Below, piece by piece: positions 42,479 to 53,506 of a DNA stretch of 64,000 nt. Both the position numbers and the translations under genes were made by a program. Source of the stretch: Fructobacillus sp. EFB-N1 (GTDB lineage: Bacteria; Bacillota; Bacilli; Lactobacillales; Lactobacillaceae); NCBI RefSeq assembly GCF_001038455.1, contig NZ_LDUY01000022.1, positions 1 to 64,000 of the forward strand, in the 5' to 3' direction. The number at the start of each line of letters is the position of its first letter. The stretch's first letter is position 1. The notes below the pieces were generated by a model. It ran no database searches and was not told where the DNA came from. It was given only the letters and a program-made list of their open reading frames with translations.

Positions 42479-45400
42479 TCATTCTCCCAATGCTTTTACA
42501 AAGTGTGTTTCTTCTGGTAATTCCAAAACCGTCAAGTAAGCAGCGACGGTATCCAAGGCCGTAAACAAGGCCACCTCGTTAACAATTGCTGCCGCTCGAA
42601 CAGAGCTCTCCCCCGCCAAAGCCTGATCAGCCTGGTCGAGTGTATTGACCATGATTTGGAATTCTTGCTTAGCCATCGCCATCGGCAAATCAGCTGGCGC
42701 TGCTTTTGCTGCAACACCGTTTTCCTGCAAGAAGGCCACATTGCTGTCAGTAGCAGCCAATTCAAAGCCAAGGGCTGCAAAACGCTTAGCCAAGGCCACC
42801 CCCTCTTGCTGGTCTGCTTCGGCCAAATCCCAAAGAATCCGACCCTTGTGCAAAATTGGCAAGCCAGCACCAACCATCGCCTTAGCGAGTGCTTGATCAT
42901 AGTTGTCAGCGGTTCCCATGACTTCACCAGTTGACTTCATTTCTGGTCCAACCGTTGAATTCAAGCCAGCTAATTTGGCAAACGAGAAGACCGGTGCCTT
43001 CACGTGAACTTCTGCTGGTTCAGGAACCAAACCAGATTGGTAACCCAAGTCCTTCAAAGACTTGCCCAACATGATTTGTGTAGCGACCTGAGCCATTGGA
43101 ATCTCTGTGACCTTTGACAAGAATGGCAACGTCCGCGAAGCCCGTGGGTTGACTTCAATCACATAGGCAATTTCATCATGAATCACATACTGGATATTCA
43201 TCAAACCAATTACGTTCAATTCCTTGGCCAACTTTTGAGCAGATTCAACGATTTGAGCCTTCACGTTTTCAGACATCTGCTGCGTTGGATAAACCGCAAA
43301 GGAATCACCTGAGTGAATCCCAGAACGTTCAATGTGCTCCATCACTCCTGGAATCAACACATCTGTGCCGTCTGAAATCAGGTCAACTTCAGCTTCTTGA
43401 CCAGTAAGGTAATCATCAATCAAAACTGGGTGATCGTTTGAAACCTTTACCGCCTGTTCCATATAGGTCTTCAGGTCGTCATCAGAATCGATGATGGCCA
43501 TTGACCGACCACCAATCACATAAGATGGTCGAATCAAAACGGGGTAACCAAGGTCATTGGCTGCCTTCAAGGCACCCTCTTTGGTCGTAGCCGTTTCACC
43601 TTTTGGCTTTGGCAAGCCAAGCTTGTCAATCACCTTGGCAAATTCGTCTCGGTCTTCTCCGCGGTCCAAATCAGCCACCGTTGTTCCCAAGACCTTAACA
43701 CCAGCCTGTTCCAAACCAGCAGCCAAGTTAATGGCCGTTTGGCCACCGAACTGCACAACGACACCTAAAGGTTGCTCGAGGTCAATCACGTTCAAGACAT
43801 CTTCTAGGGTTAATGGTTCAAAATAAAGCTTGTCGGAAATGGCAAAATCAGTGGAAACTGTTTCGGGGTTTGAGTTTTGAATAATGGCTTCATAACCCGC
43901 CTGTTGGATGGCCTTCACGGCGTGAACAGTCGCGTAGTCAAATTCAACTCCCTGTCCAATCCGGATTGGGCCAGAGCCAAGAACCAAAACAGAAGGTCGG
44001 TCCGTGACAATTGACTCATTTTCGTCTTCGTACGTGCCATAGTAGTAAGGTGTCTTCGACTCAAATTCACCGGCAACCGTATCAACCATCTTGAAGGTTG
44101 GTAACAAGCCCTGTGCCTTGCGCCAAGCACGGAAATCAGCTTCCGTCTTGCCAGTCAACTTTGCTAACCAAGCATCAGAGAAGCCGTATTCCTTGGCTGT
44201 TTTAATTTCCTCGAAGTTGTCGGGTCCAGCTTGAACCGTTCTTTCGATTTCAATAATGTGCAGAATCTTGTCCAAGAAGAACAAGTCCATCTGAGTAATA
44301 TCATGAATTTCTTCAATCGTCACCCCGCGGTGAATCAATTCAGCGATGGCGAAGAGTCGGTCATCCTTAGCTGGCATCAATTGTGCCTTCAAGTCTTCTG
44401 TTGAAACGCCTTCAAAGTAACCAGCACTCAGGTCCTTTTCATCGATTTCAAGTGATCGAACAGCCTTCAACAATGATTCTTCAAGTGTCCGACCGATGGC
44501 CATGACTTCACCAGTCGCTTTCATTTGTGTCCCCAACGTGCGTTTAGCATGTTCAAACTTATCAAATGGGAAACGTGGAATCTTGGTTACAACATAGTCA
44601 AGGGCTGGTTCAAAGGCGGCCCAAGTCGTCTGTGTCACGGGATTCTTAATTTCGTTCAAGTGCAAACCAACGGCAATCTTGGCCGCCATCTTAGCAATTG
44701 GATAACCAGTTGCCTTTGAGGCCAAGGCTGATGAACGAGAAACACGGGGGTTCACTTCGATAATGTAATACTGGAAGGACTCTGGGTCCAAAGCCATTTG
44801 GATGTTGACACCACCCTCAATTTTCAAGGCCCGGATAATCTTCAAAGCGGAATCCCGCATCATTTGATAGTCCCGGTCTGAAAGAGTCTGCGTTGGCGAA
44901 ACAACAATGGAATCACCTGTGTGCACCCCAACTGGATCGATGTTTTCCATCCCAGCCACAATCAAGGCGTTATCGGCAGCGTCACGCATAACTTCAAACT
45001 CGATTTCCTTGTAGCCGGCAATCGACTTTTCAATCAACACCTGAGTCACTGGTGACAGTTCCAAACCGTGAGCCGTAATTTCCTCTAATTCAACCAAATT
45101 ATTGGCAAAACCACCACCAGTTCCACCAAGCGTATAGGCGGGACGGACAACAACTGGATAGCCAATTTTCTCGGCAAAATCAGCTGCTTCTTCGACTGTT
45201 GTGGCAATTTGCGATTCCGGTACTGGTTCGTTCAATTCTTCCATCAAATCCTTGAACAATTCGCGGTCTTCAGCCTGTTCGATGGCTGGCAACTTCGTCC
45301 CAAGCAATTCAATGTTTAGTTCCTGCAAAATACCGGAATCGGCTAAATCTTTGGCCATGTTTAGGCCAGTTTGGCCTCCTAAGGTTGGCAAAATGGCATC

Positions 45401-45649
45401 CGGCTTTTCTCGGTACAAGACCTCCTTGACGAAGTCCAAAGTAATTGGTTCCAAGTACACCTTATCGGCAATTTCTTGGTCCGTCATGATCGTAGCGGGG
45501 TTGGAGTTAATCAACACCACCTGGTAGCCCTCTTCTTTTAGTGAGAGGCAGGCCTGTGAACCAGAATAGTCAAATTCGGCCGCTTGACCGATAATAATTG
45601 GTCCCGAACCAATTACCAAAATTTTATGAATGTCATTTCGCTTGGGCAT
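42479..45649 (-). CDS. carB: Carbamoyl-phosphate synthase large subunit
   Basis: Uses ammonia from CarA, bicarbonate and two ATP to make carbamoyl phosphate. The 1056-residue protein has two ATP-grasp halves ([22 protein letters not shown] at the start and [20 protein letters not shown] at about 555) and a C-terminal MGS-like allosteric domain. [18 protein letters not shown] and [14 protein letters not shown] are the paired ATP loops. It lies one base after carA. Being in the pyr operon points to the pyrimidine-specific enzyme. Confidence 0.98.
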   Translation of the reverse strand: MPKRNDIHKILVIGSGPIIIGQAAEFDYSGSQACLSLKEEGYQVVLINSNPATIMTDQEIADKVYLEPITLDFVKEVLYREKPDAILPTLGGQTGLNMAKDLADSGILQELNIELLGTKLPAIEQAEDRELFKDLMEELNEPVPESQIATTVEEAADFAEKIGYPVVVRPAYTLGGTGGGFANNLVELEEITAHGLELSPVTQVLIEKSIAGYKEIEFEVMRDAADNALIVAGMENIDPVGVHTGDSIVVSPTQTLSDRDYQMMRDSALKIIRALKIEGGVNIQMALDPESFQYYIIEVNPRVSRSSALASKATGYPIAKMAAKIAVGLHLNEIKNPVTQTTWAAFEPALDYVVTKIPRFPFDKFEHAKRTLGTQMKATGEVMAIGRTLEESLLKAVRSLEIDEKDLSAGYFEGVSTEDLKAQLMPAKDDRLFAIAELIHRGVTIEEIHDITQMDLFFLDKILHIIEIERTVQAGPDNFEEIKTAKEYGFSDAWLAKLTGKTEADFRAWRKAQGLLPTFKMVDTVAGEFESKTPYYYGTYEDENESIVTDRPSVLVLGSGPIRIGQGVEFDYATVHAVKAIQQAGYEAIIQNSNPETVSTDFAISDKLYFEPLTLEDVLNVIDLEQPLGVVVQFGGQTAINLAAGLEQAGVKVLGTTVADLDRGEDRDEFAKVIDKLGLPKPKGETATTKEGALKAANDLGYPVLIRPSYVIGGRSMAIIDSDDDLKTYMEQAVKVSNDHPVLIDDYLTGQEAEVDLISDGTDVLIPGVMEHIERSGIHSGDSFAVYPTQQMSENVKAQIVESAQKLAKELNVIGLMNIQYVIHDEIAYVIEVNPRASRTLPFLSKVTEIPMAQVATQIMLGKSLKDLGYQSGLVPEPAEVHVKAPVFSFAKLAGLNSTVGPEMKSTGEVMGTADNYDQALAKAMVGAGLPILHKGRILWDLAEADQQEGVALAKRFAALGFELAATDSNVAFLQENGVAAKAAPADLPMAMAKQEFQIMVNTLDQADQALAGESSVRAAAIVNEVALFTALDTVAAYLTVLELPEETHFVKALGE

Positions 45650-45650
45650 C

Positions 45651-46736
45651 TTAGGCTCCCTTCTTTTCCGTCAACTTGTTAATGAAGTTGTCAAAGATAT
45701 ATTCGGCGTCGTGTGGTCCTGGCGAAGCATCCGGATGGAATTGGACTGAAAATGCTTCCTTATCCTTCAACCGAACGCCTTCAACAGTTTCAGCATTAAT
45801 TTCTTCGTGGGTTACTTCCAAATTCGTACCGGCCAATGAAGCCCGGTCAACGGCATAACCATGATTTTGTGAGGTGAAGTACTTCCGCTTGTGGTCCACA
45901 TCCGTCACGGCGTGGTTAAAGCCACGGTAGCCAAACTTCATCTTGTAAGTCTTGGCACCGTTGGCAATGGCAAAGAGCTGGTGTCCCAAGCAAATCCCCA
46001 TGATTGGATACTTATTTTGCAATTCGAGGATGGTCTTCGTTGCATAACCGTACTGAGTTGGATCACCAGGGCCGTTTGATAGCAAGACACCGTCGGGGTT
46101 GCTGGCTTCAATTACAGAAGCTGGCGTCGTGCCAGGGAAAACCGTTACCGTTGCGCCACGCTTTTGCAAGGCCTTCACGATTGAGCCCTTTAAACCAAAG
46201 TCCAACAAAGCAATCTTTGGTCCGCCCGCTTCACCAACGAAGGTTTCGATTTCTTCTTCCTTCTTGGCCCGGGCCAACAACAATGATGGGTAGTCCTGAG
46301 CAAAGAGGGCATCAATCTTTTCGTGATTTAATTCAGAGACCAAAACGGCAGGCATTGAACCATGGTCGCGAATTTCCTTGGCTAATTTCCGTGTGTCAAC
46401 ACCAGTCAATCCTGGCAAGTCTTCTTCCTTGGCAAAATCAGCAAGGGTCATCACAGAACGGAAGTTGGTAGGGCGGCGGGCCAGGTCCTTGACGATAATG
46501 GCATCAACGGCGGGTTCACTACCAGCCCCTTCGTTATCGTCTAAGTTAATGCCGTAATTACCAATCAAAGGATAAGTGAAGACCATTGTTTGGCCAAAAT
46601 ATGAGGGATCGGTCATCGTTTCTTGGTAACCAGTCATCCCGGTTGAAAAGACAACTTCCGTTAACAAATCTTTTTCGGAGCCGAAACGCTCACCGGCGTA
46701 AACTGATCCATTTTTCAATACTAAGTATCCTTGCAT
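45651..46736 (-). CDS. carA: Carbamoyl-phosphate synthase small subunit
   Basis: Glutaminase subunit that releases ammonia for CarB. The N-terminal domain has [17 protein letters not shown]; the class I amidotransferase domain carries the nucleophile Cys in [15 protein letters not shown] (about residue 240) and the His/Glu pair in [13 protein letters not shown] (about 325-337, with the Glu replaced visibly by the local D/A order, HPDASPG being the normal motif). Length 361 is usual. It is preceded by pyrC with four bases between. Confidence 0.97.
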   Translation of the reverse strand: MQGYLVLKNGSVYAGERFGSEKDLLTEVVFSTGMTGYQETMTDPSYFGQTMVFTYPLIGNYGINLDDNEGAGSEPAVDAIIVKDLARRPTNFRSVMTLADFAKEEDLPGLTGVDTRKLAKEIRDHGSMPAVLVSELNHEKIDALFAQDYPSLLLARAKKEEEIETFVGEAGGPKIALLDFGLKGSIVKALQKRGATVTVFPGTTPASVIEASNPDGVLLSNGPGDPTQYGYATKTILELQNKYPIMGICLGHQLFAIANGAKTYKMKFGYRGFNHAVTDVDHKRKYFTSQNHGYAVDRASLAGTNLEVTHEEINAETVEGVRLKDKEAFSVQFHPDASPGPHDAEYIFDNFINKLTEKKGA

Positions 46737-46740
46737 TGCC

Positions 46741-48009
46741 TTACTCCTTCTTTGCTTGATAGACCAAGTGGCCGTCGACCAAGGTCTTTAAGACCTTGCC
46801 GTAAACCTCTTGACCGGTAAAGGGGGTATTCTTCCCCTTTGATTCAAATTCTTCTGGGTTAATCTTGTACGGATGGATGAAATCCACCAGAGCGATGTCG
46901 GCGGCATCCCCAACTCGTAGTTCACCTGCAGATGCGAGATTAAAGACCTGCTTTGGTCGGCGAACCATCCAATCAAGGACAGTATCTAAGTCGACTAAGC
47001 CGCTTTTAACAAAGTGGGTATAAACCAGTGGCAAGGCCGTTTCCAGTCCCACAATGCCAAATGAGCAATCGTGCATGGAACCTGATTTTTCCTCTTCGCT
47101 GTGTGGCGCATGGTCGGTGGCAATCATATCAATCGTCCCATCCAAAAGCCCAGCGATTAGGGCTAATCGATCTTCCTTTGACCGCAATGGTGGGTTCATT
47201 TTGAACATTGGGTCATCGGTTTCAATCATGCTGTCATCCAAGAACAAGTGGTGTGGTGAAACTTCCGCTGTCACTGACAGGCCCATTTGCTTGGCCAAGC
47301 GAACCTGGGCAACAGATTCCTTGGTTGAGATATGGGCGATGTGGTACTTGACGCCGGTTGCCTGCGCCATCACCAGGTCGCGAGCTAACTGGGTTGATTC
47401 GGACAACCCTGTCATCCCGGGCAAGCCTAAGCGTTCAGCCTCCAATCCGGCATTCATTACCCCACCTTGGATTAAGGAATCATCTTCCAAGTGAGCTGAA
47501 ATCACGCGGTCAGCCTGCTTAGCCGCCTTCATGGCTTCCAACATCGTTTGCGCATCTTGGACACCGTGGCCATCGTTTGAGAAGGCCATGGCACCAGCAT
47601 CAGCCATTGCCTGTAAATCAGCTGCGCCCACGCCAACCAGGTCGGCAGATAGCGCACCAAATTGGGCAATCTTCACCAGACTATTTTCCTGATTTAACAA
47701 AACCTGTTGACGAACCTTCTCGGCAGTATCAACAACTGGTTTGACGTTTGGCATAGTCATCACCGTTGTGAAGCCCCCGTGAGCGGCTGCGTGAGAGCCT
47801 GTCTCGATGGTTTCCTTATAAGTTAAGCCTGGCTCACGGAAATGTACGTGGACATCAATCAAACCGGGAATGGCTGCGGCACCATGAGCATTAATTTCTT
47901 CGTCGGCTGGGACTTCAATTCCCCGGGCAATCTTTTCAATCTTGCCATCCACAATTAAGATGTCCTGGCAGCGCTTGTTAATTACTGCATGCTTGATTAA
48001 TACTCTCAT
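46741..48009 (-). CDS. pyrC: Dihydroorotase
   Basis: Cyclises carbamoyl aspartate to dihydroorotate. Zinc-site motifs: GLIDVHVHFREPGLTYKE (about 50-67), GGFTTVMTMPNV, RVISAHLEDDSLIQ, YHIAHISTKESVAQ, TAEVSPHHLFLDD and MIATDHAPHSEEEK. The 422-residue type I form is the one found in Gram-positive pyr operons. Its start overlaps pyrB by four bases. Confidence 0.97.
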   Translation of the reverse strand: MRVLIKHAVINKRCQDILIVDGKIEKIARGIEVPADEEINAHGAAAIPGLIDVHVHFREPGLTYKETIETGSHAAAHGGFTTVMTMPNVKPVVDTAEKVRQQVLLNQENSLVKIAQFGALSADLVGVGAADLQAMADAGAMAFSNDGHGVQDAQTMLEAMKAAKQADRVISAHLEDDSLIQGGVMNAGLEAERLGLPGMTGLSESTQLARDLVMAQATGVKYHIAHISTKESVAQVRLAKQMGLSVTAEVSPHHLFLDDSMIETDDPMFKMNPPLRSKEDRLALIAGLLDGTIDMIATDHAPHSEEEKSGSMHDCSFGIVGLETALPLVYTHFVKSGLVDLDTVLDWMVRRPKQVFNLASAGELRVGDAADIALVDFIHPYKINPEEFESKGKNTPFTGQEVYGKVLKTLVDGHLVYQAKKE

Positions 48010-48938
48010 TTGTCAGCCTCCATTAAGCCGCGTGCCTGTAGGACCTTGGTAATCATCGCCATCCGGGCAAAAACCCCGTTACCCATCTGGGTGAAAATCC
48101 GTGATTTGTCGCCATCCACCAATTCGCTTGCAATTTCGACATTGCGGTTAACTGGGGCTGGATGCATGATAATGCTGTGTTCTGGTAACAACTTGGCTCT
48201 CTCTTGTGTTAAGCCAAACTGTTGATAATAATCAACGGCCGTAAAGGCGTCGCGGTTCGCTTCGTCGAAGCGCTCCAATTGCACCCGGAGCGTCATGACA
48301 ACATCTAATTCCGGTAAAATTTCTTCCAGCGTGCCAAACGTTCCCAAATCATCAAAGTCATGACTGTACCAGGAATCAGGTCCGCCAAAGTAAAGCGTTG
48401 CGCCCAATGACTTTAAAATTTTAGCATCTGATTTTGCCACTCGTGAGTGAGCCAAATCACCAATAATACCAACCTTGAGGCCGTCAATTCGGCCAAATTC
48501 ATTTTCAATCGTTAATAAATCTAAAAGAGTTTGTGATGGGTGAACACCAGCGCCGTCACCTGCGTTGAACAGACCCATCGTGACATAGGGGGTTTCAACT
48601 AGTTCTTGGTACCAACCAGTTTGGCCGTGGCGAATAACGGCAAAGTCAACACCGATTGCTTCTAGCGTTCGCAGCGTGTCCGACAGCGTTTCGCCTTTTT
48701 GAACGGAAGAAGTCGCCGGATTAACCTCAATTAAGTCAATCCCTAATTTCTTCTCCGCCATCTGAAAGGATGACTTGGTTCTTGTTGAATTCTCAAAGAA
48801 GAGGTTCACACCGTATACCGGACGTTTCAAAGCTGGTGCTTGTTTCCCGGCTTGATAGTCTTGGGCTAAGTCCAAAACTTCTTGTAATTGCGTTGTTGAT
48901 AAATCTGCTAGGTCTAGGCAGTTGTTCCAATTCGTCAT
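48006..48938 (-). CDS. pyrB: Aspartate carbamoyltransferase
   Basis: Catalytic chain joining carbamoyl phosphate and aspartate. Substrate motifs: NLFFENSTRTKSSFQMAEKKLG (about 48-69), VIRHGQTG, GAGVHPSQTLLDLLTI and IMHPAPVNRNVEI. No regulatory pyrI gene is present. With 310 residues it is a normal Gram-positive enzyme. First gene of the pyr operon; the PyrR attenuator lies in its leader. Confidence 0.97.
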   Translation of the reverse strand: MTNWNNCLDLADLSTTQLQEVLDLAQDYQAGKQAPALKRPVYGVNLFFENSTRTKSSFQMAEKKLGIDLIEVNPATSSVQKGETLSDTLRTLEAIGVDFAVIRHGQTGWYQELVETPYVTMGLFNAGDGAGVHPSQTLLDLLTIENEFGRIDGLKVGIIGDLAHSRVAKSDAKILKSLGATLYFGGPDSWYSHDFDDLGTFGTLEEILPELDVVMTLRVQLERFDEANRDAFTAVDYYQQFGLTQERAKLLPEHSIIMHPAPVNRNVEIASELVDGDKSRIFTQMGNGVFARMAMITKVLQARGLMEADK

Positions 48939-48976
48939 CTCAATGCCCCTTGATTTTCCCGCTGCAATTTTCCAAT

Positions 48977-49190
48977 AAAAAACGCCCTAATCCTAAGATC
49001 AGAGCGTCAGTGGCGGTTGACTGGAATCGTTTAGCTTGCACTTTGTCCATTCTTGTCAGCCTTTTGTCAAGGTTAGCCAGGGTCTCGCCCAGGGGTCTGG
49101 AATTTCTTCCAACCATTACCTTGCTACTTGTCCACCTTAGCGACTCTCCGGTCGGCTTTAAAGGATTGCAACTTTTGTTTGCTTGTTAGT
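48977..49190 (-). promoter_or_regulatory. PyrR-type attenuator leader of the pyr operon
   Basis: The leader contains the hairpin CCTT-GCCGAC-CGGAGA-GTCG-AAGG (loop at 49145-49150); CGGAGA fits the hexaloop CNGNGA of PyrR-binding RNA. Downstream, at 48977-49007, is an 11-base-pair terminator ACGCTCTGATC / GATTAGGGCGT with six T, ending 39 bases before pyrB. PyrR with UMP would favour termination. The pyrR gene is not in this window. Confidence 0.75.
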
Positions 49191-49219
49191 ATTCTAGCAC
49201 CTGTAAATGCCTTTGGCAA
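49191..49219 (-). promoter_or_regulatory. Promoter of the pyr operon
   Basis: Minus strand TTGCCA, 17 bases, TAGAAT, giving a leader of about 245 nt before pyrB. Confidence 0.7.
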
Positions 49220-49333
49220 GCTTTTCTGACATAAAAAAGTGTGATGGCCAACTATTGTCTCTTGTCAAGAAAGCTAACAGTGACCACTGCTGATTTTTGC
49301 TCCAAACAATCCTCTTTCATCACCAATTTGAGT

Positions 49334-49369
49334 CAAAAAAAGTCACCACAATACAATAGTGTGGTGACT
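49334..49369 (-). terminator. Terminator of the alaS-ireB-ruvX-yrzB operon
   Basis: Minus strand AGTCACCACA, nine bases, TGTGGTGACTTTTTTT, 11 bases past the yrzB stop. Confidence 0.9.
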
Positions 49370-49380
49370 AACCATCATGC

Positions 49381-49680
49381 TTAGTTAAAGTTTGAATCAT
49401 CATCCAAGAAAGTGTTCAACACTTCTTCGACCATGTTCCATTCTGCATCATCTTCAATCGGCAACAAATCTTCTTCCGTTGCTTCGCCATCTTCGGCTGG
49501 ATTGAAAATGTATGCTTGCACATCAACCTCTTCATCTTCTTCGGCACCATCTGGGACGAGCAAGATATATGAACGGTCAAATTCCTCTGAATGGAAAGTA
49601 AACAAAACTTCGTATAAAGTTTCGTCGCCATTGTCGTCAATCAGGGTAATCTTGTCAATTTCTGGGTTTTGCTTAGCCAT
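49381..49680 (-). CDS. yrzB: YrzB family protein (DUF1292)
   Basis: A very acidic 99-residue protein of unknown function conserved in Firmicutes. [41 protein letters not shown] and [14 protein letters not shown] are the family pattern. It follows ruvX in the order alaS-ireB-ruvX-yrzB seen in Bacillus, and ends the operon. Confidence 0.93.
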   Translation of the reverse strand: MAKQNPEIDKITLIDDNGDETLYEVLFTFHSEEFDRSYILLVPDGAEEDEEVDVQAYIFNPAEDGEATEEDLLPIEDDAEWNMVEEVLNTFLDDDSNFN

Positions 49681-49729
49681 AAAAAAATCCTTTGTTATTG
49701 TTACGATTGCGCTAAAGTAAAAAACAGAT

Positions 49730-50161
49730 TTACTTAGTCAACTTACCGTTAGCGTCCAAATAATTTTGCAAAATGAATTCTGCGGCAATCTTGTCGATAA
49801 CCTTCTTACGCTTCTTCCGAGAAACATCCGCCTCTTCGATTAGCATCCGTTCCGCCTGAACCGTTGTTAGCCGTTCATCTTGAAAATCAGTAGGCAAGCT
49901 AAAACGGTCTTCAACCATTTTAGCGTACGCTCGCGCCGCTTCGGCACGAGGACCCTCGGTATTGTTCATGTTCTTAGGCAGACCTAAAACGACGCCTTTT
50001 GCGCCTGTTTCTTGGATAATTTCACCCAAGCGGTCTAAGCCAAAGACTTTTTCGTCCTCGTTGATGCGGATGATTTCCACCCCTTGTGCCGTCCACCCCA
50101 TTGGGTCGGAAACGGCTACACCAACTGTTTTTGAGCCTACATCAAGTCCTAGTATCCGCAT
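49730..50161 (-). CDS. ruvX: Putative Holliday junction resolvase RuvX/YqgF
   Basis: A small RNase H-fold nuclease implicated in 16S rRNA 5' maturation and formerly in junction resolution. [19 protein letters not shown] at the start gives the first Asp; [19 protein letters not shown] and [15 protein letters not shown] give further acidic residues, and [16 protein letters not shown] the last Asp. Length 143 is normal. Its start overlaps the ireB stop by one base. Confidence 0.95.
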   Translation of the reverse strand: MRILGLDVGSKTVGVAVSDPMGWTAQGVEIIRINEDEKVFGLDRLGEIIQETGAKGVVLGLPKNMNNTEGPRAEAARAYAKMVEDRFSLPTDFQDERLTTVQAERMLIEEADVSRKKRKKVIDKIAAEFILQNYLDANGKLTK

Positions 50162-50412
50162 TACTTATTTAAATAGGCGTGTACGAGCTCCTCGATGATT
50201 TCATCGCGCTCGTGACGCTTAATTAAATTACGCGCGTCATGGAGTCGGGGAATATAAGCTGGGTCGCCAGACATTAAATACCCAACGATCTGATTGATTG
50301 GTTTGTAACCCTTTTCTTCCAAAGCGGCATAAACCAATACCATCGTTTCATGGATATCCTTTGGTGCCTGGTTACCGAAGTCAAAAATCGCAGTCTTATC
50401 GTTCACACTCAT
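50161..50412 (-). CDS. ireB: IreB family regulatory phosphoprotein
   Basis: IreB (YrzL, DUF965) is a small phosphoprotein target of the PASTA kinase in enterococci, affecting cephalosporin resistance. The 83 residues [54 protein letters not shown] are strongly conserved, including the Thr near the start. The ATG at 50412 has AAAGGAG nine bases upstream; ten more in-frame codons precede it without support. Between alaS and ruvX as in relatives. Confidence 0.94.
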   Translation of the reverse strand: MSVNDKTAIFDFGNQAPKDIHETMVLVYAALEEKGYKPINQIVGYLMSGDPAYIPRLHDARNLIKRHERDEIIEELVHAYLNK

Positions 50413-50547
50413 CGTACACACTCCTTTCTTCACAATTTTCACTTTTACTTGTCTTTAGTTTAACACGTTTCCAAGCAAAAAGCCGACTAAATTCCAAGCT
50501 GACCAATTTGCCAGTTGTCCTCCGTCGACCTTCTATCAAAGAATGTA

Positions 50548-53229
50548 TTAAGCTTGACCAATGATTTTTTCGGCTTGGTCGAGGGCTTCAGCAATCTTGC
50601 TTTGGTCCTTTCCACCGGCTTGGGCCAAATCAGGCCGGCCACCGCCACCACCACCGACAGTTGGAGCAATGGCCTTGACCAGATCCCCTGCCTTAATGCC
50701 AGTCGCGTTGGCCGTCTTATCAGCACCAACCAACAAATTAACCTTGTCACCAATGGCAGCAGCCAAAACCAAGATATTTGACGCACCCTTGTCGCGCCAA
50801 ACATCTGCCATTTGGCGCAAGCCACCGGCGTTATCGACCTTGACCTGAGCAATCACGGCCGTTAATTGACCAATTTGCTTTGGACTATTGAAGAGTTCGC
50901 CAGCCTGCAAGGCAGCTAATTGTGCCTGCATCGCCTCGATCTGCTGATTAGCGGTCTTCAAATCAGCTTGAACCTCTTCAATCTTGTCCTTCACGGCCAA
51001 AAGGTTTGGTACTTTCAAGCTCTTGGCAATGGCAGCAAGTGTCTGTTCCTCTGCTTCAAAGCGAGTTAAGGCCGGAATTGAAGTCAACGCTTCAATTCGA
51101 CGAACACCCGCCCCGATACCGGATTCAGAAACAATCGTAAAGAGTCCCAACTCAGCCGTTGACTGGGCGTGAGTTCCGCCATCAAATTCCTGGTTATAGT
51201 CACCAATGGAAACCACTCGAACCGTATCACCGTACTTGTCATCAAAGACCGCCACGGCGCCAACCTTCTTGGCATCCTCAAGAGACATTTCTTCCCAAGT
51301 AACCGGCAAGTTTTTGGCAATTTGCTCGTTAACCTGGTCTTGAATCTGATTTAATGTTGCTTGGTCAACCGGACCTTCGTGATTAAAGTCAAAGCGCAAG
51401 TACTCAGGTTCCACCAAAGAACCAGCCTGGTGGACATCCCCACCAATCACATTCCGCAATGCCTGATCCAACATGTGAGTAGCCGTGTGATTCAACGACA
51501 CAGCACGGTTGCGGTCCAAATCGATGGCCAAGTCAACCACCTGGTCGACCTTCACATCGGCCATAATTTGCGCCGTATGGATGTGTTGGCCATTTGGTCC
51601 ATTTTGAACGTCGGTCACTTGGGCTAAGATATTATCATTTTCATCCTTAACCGTTCCAAAATCAGCAACTTGGCCACCCATTTCAGCATAGAATGGTGTC
51701 TTATCAAAGACCAACCAAGCTGTTTGGCCAGCATGAGCTTCTGTTGCTACTTGGGCCACGCCGTTTTCATCGTGAACCAAAACAGCAACAACCTTGGCAC
51801 CAAGAACCGCCTTATCAGTCCAACCAACATAAATTGATTGGACCTTCAAGTCTGTTAAGGCAGCGTTTTGAACGCCCATGGCATTGTCGGTTGAACGAGC
51901 GGCGCGCGCACGATCACGCTGCTCTTGCAAAGCCTCTTGATAGCCGGCCAGATCAACTGACAGACCGGCATCTTCAGCCTGTTCTTCCGTTAATTCAACT
52001 GGGAAACCGTAGGTATCAGACAACTTAAAGGCATCTGCACCAGAAATTTCCTTTTGACCATTCTTCTTGGCTTCAGCAATCACTTCGTCCAAGAGTGACA
52101 AACCAGCCTTCAAAGTCTTGTTAAATCGCTTTTCTTCAGCCAAAATTGTCTTCTCAATCTCAGTCTGGTTGGCCTTCAACTCTGGATAGTAAGAATCCAA
52201 TGTACTAATCACGGCTGGTACCAACTTCGTCAGGAATTCACCCTGAATGCCCAACTTTTGGCCGTGCAAAACAGCTCGACGAAGCAAGCGGCGGATAACG
52301 TAGCCACGACCTTCGTTACTTGGCTTAGCACCGTCAGCGATGGCAAATGAAATTGCTCGAATATGGTCAGCAATTACCTTAAAGGAAACGTTTTCGGCCG
52401 TATCCTTGGTTTCGTCGTACTTGGCACCATTAGCTAATTTTTCAGTTTCGTGAATAATTGGCAAGAACAAGTCCGTATCAAAGTTTGTCCGACCATTTTG
52501 GAAAACAGAAACCAATCGTTCAAGTCCCATTCCCGTATCAATGTTCTTATGTGGCAATTCTGGGTACGTACTGTTGTCCGTTAATCCAGGCAAGTGGTTA
52601 AACTGTGAGAAGACGATATTCCAGATTTCCAAGTAGCGTTCGTTTTCGCCTCCTGGATACATTTCGGGATCATCTGCTGGCAAATCAGCAAAGGCTTCAC
52701 CACGATCATAGAAAATTTCAGAATCGGGACCTGAAGGGCCTTCACCGATATCCCAAAAGTTATCTTCGACTTCGTAGACGTGACCTGCTGGCAAATCAGT
52801 CTTTTCTTCCCAGATTTTGCGTGACTCTTGGTCCTTTGGATAAACCGTGACGTACAGCTTTTCCTTGTCCAAACCATACCATTCTGGTGAAGTTAAGAGT
52901 TCCCAAGCCCAAGGAATCACTTCTTCCTTGAAATAGTCTCCAATTGAGAAATTCCCCATCATTTCAAAAAGCGTATGGTGGCGGGCAGTCTTACCAACGT
53001 TTTCAATATCATTTGTTCGAATGGCCTTTTGCGCATTGGTCAATCGAGGCTTTGGTGGCACAACAGAGCCATCAAAGTACTTCTTTAAAGTGGCCACCCC
53101 AGAGTTAATCCACAATAGTGATGGATCGTTTTCTGGAACCAATGACTTGGCCGGTACCACCAAGTGGTCCTTACTGGCAAAAAAATCTAAGAACATTTGC
53201 CGAATTTCAGCTGATGATAATTCTTTCAT
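50548..53229 (-). CDS. alaS: Alanyl-tRNA synthetase
   Basis: Charges tRNA-Ala. The class II catalytic core is at the N-terminus ([62 protein letters not shown]); the editing domain has [14 protein letters not shown] (two His) and [17 protein letters not shown]; the C-Ala domain with a Gly-rich [15 protein letters not shown] ends the 893-residue protein. In the editing site the Cys that precedes GGTH in many bacterial enzymes is Asp here, which may alter zinc binding. Expression is under a T-box. Confidence 0.97.
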   Translation of the reverse strand: MKELSSAEIRQMFLDFFASKDHLVVPAKSLVPENDPSLLWINSGVATLKKYFDGSVVPPKPRLTNAQKAIRTNDIENVGKTARHHTLFEMMGNFSIGDYFKEEVIPWAWELLTSPEWYGLDKEKLYVTVYPKDQESRKIWEEKTDLPAGHVYEVEDNFWDIGEGPSGPDSEIFYDRGEAFADLPADDPEMYPGGENERYLEIWNIVFSQFNHLPGLTDNSTYPELPHKNIDTGMGLERLVSVFQNGRTNFDTDLFLPIIHETEKLANGAKYDETKDTAENVSFKVIADHIRAISFAIADGAKPSNEGRGYVIRRLLRRAVLHGQKLGIQGEFLTKLVPAVISTLDSYYPELKANQTEIEKTILAEEKRFNKTLKAGLSLLDEVIAEAKKNGQKEISGADAFKLSDTYGFPVELTEEQAEDAGLSVDLAGYQEALQEQRDRARAARSTDNAMGVQNAALTDLKVQSIYVGWTDKAVLGAKVVAVLVHDENGVAQVATEAHAGQTAWLVFDKTPFYAEMGGQVADFGTVKDENDNILAQVTDVQNGPNGQHIHTAQIMADVKVDQVVDLAIDLDRNRAVSLNHTATHMLDQALRNVIGGDVHQAGSLVEPEYLRFDFNHEGPVDQATLNQIQDQVNEQIAKNLPVTWEEMSLEDAKKVGAVAVFDDKYGDTVRVVSIGDYNQEFDGGTHAQSTAELGLFTIVSESGIGAGVRRIEALTSIPALTRFEAEEQTLAAIAKSLKVPNLLAVKDKIEEVQADLKTANQQIEAMQAQLAALQAGELFNSPKQIGQLTAVIAQVKVDNAGGLRQMADVWRDKGASNILVLAAAIGDKVNLLVGADKTANATGIKAGDLVKAIAPTVGGGGGGRPDLAQAGGKDQSKIAEALDQAEKIIGQA

Positions 53230-53255
53230 GAGTTCTCCTTTGGTTTTCGGTTAAA

Positions 53256-53465
53256 TAAAAAAAGACCAAAACAAAGAGCGGACGCGTGACCGTGGTACCA
53301 CCGCTGTTTGTAATGATCTTTCCAATCTTTACCTTTAAGTCCTGATAACGCTAGGATGCGGCCGATTTCGGCATTTATCCTGGGAGCACGAACTTATGTT
53401 CCTAGTGTTTTCCATCAACCAACACCTTGCTAAAAGGAAGCTATAAGACCGCATATCCAGTTACT
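53256..53465 (-). promoter_or_regulatory. T-box leader of alaS
   Basis: The minus strand contains GGTGGTACCACGG, the T-box core that pairs with the tRNA acceptor end, inside a terminator stem AGCGG...CCGCT followed by a T-rich run (53256-53305). Upstream is a long stem with AGGAT.../...ATCCT arms and a GTGCTCC stretch that could present an Ala (GCU) specifier; I could not prove the specifier by eye. Uncharged tRNA-Ala should turn alaS on. Confidence 0.82.
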
Positions 53466-53472
53466 ATAGATA

Positions 53473-53481
53473 ATTATAGCA
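53473..53481 (-). promoter_or_regulatory. Promoter of alaS leader
   Basis: Minus strand TGCTATAAT, an extended -10; -35 weak. Confidence 0.6.
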
Positions 53482-53506
53482 CAATTTTTTCTTGGCGAAA
53501 GTCTCT

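Noticed and set aside
46004-46471. 155-codon rightward frame opposite carA
   Set aside because: It is antisense to conserved carA and His/Arg/Ser-rich, a shadow frame.
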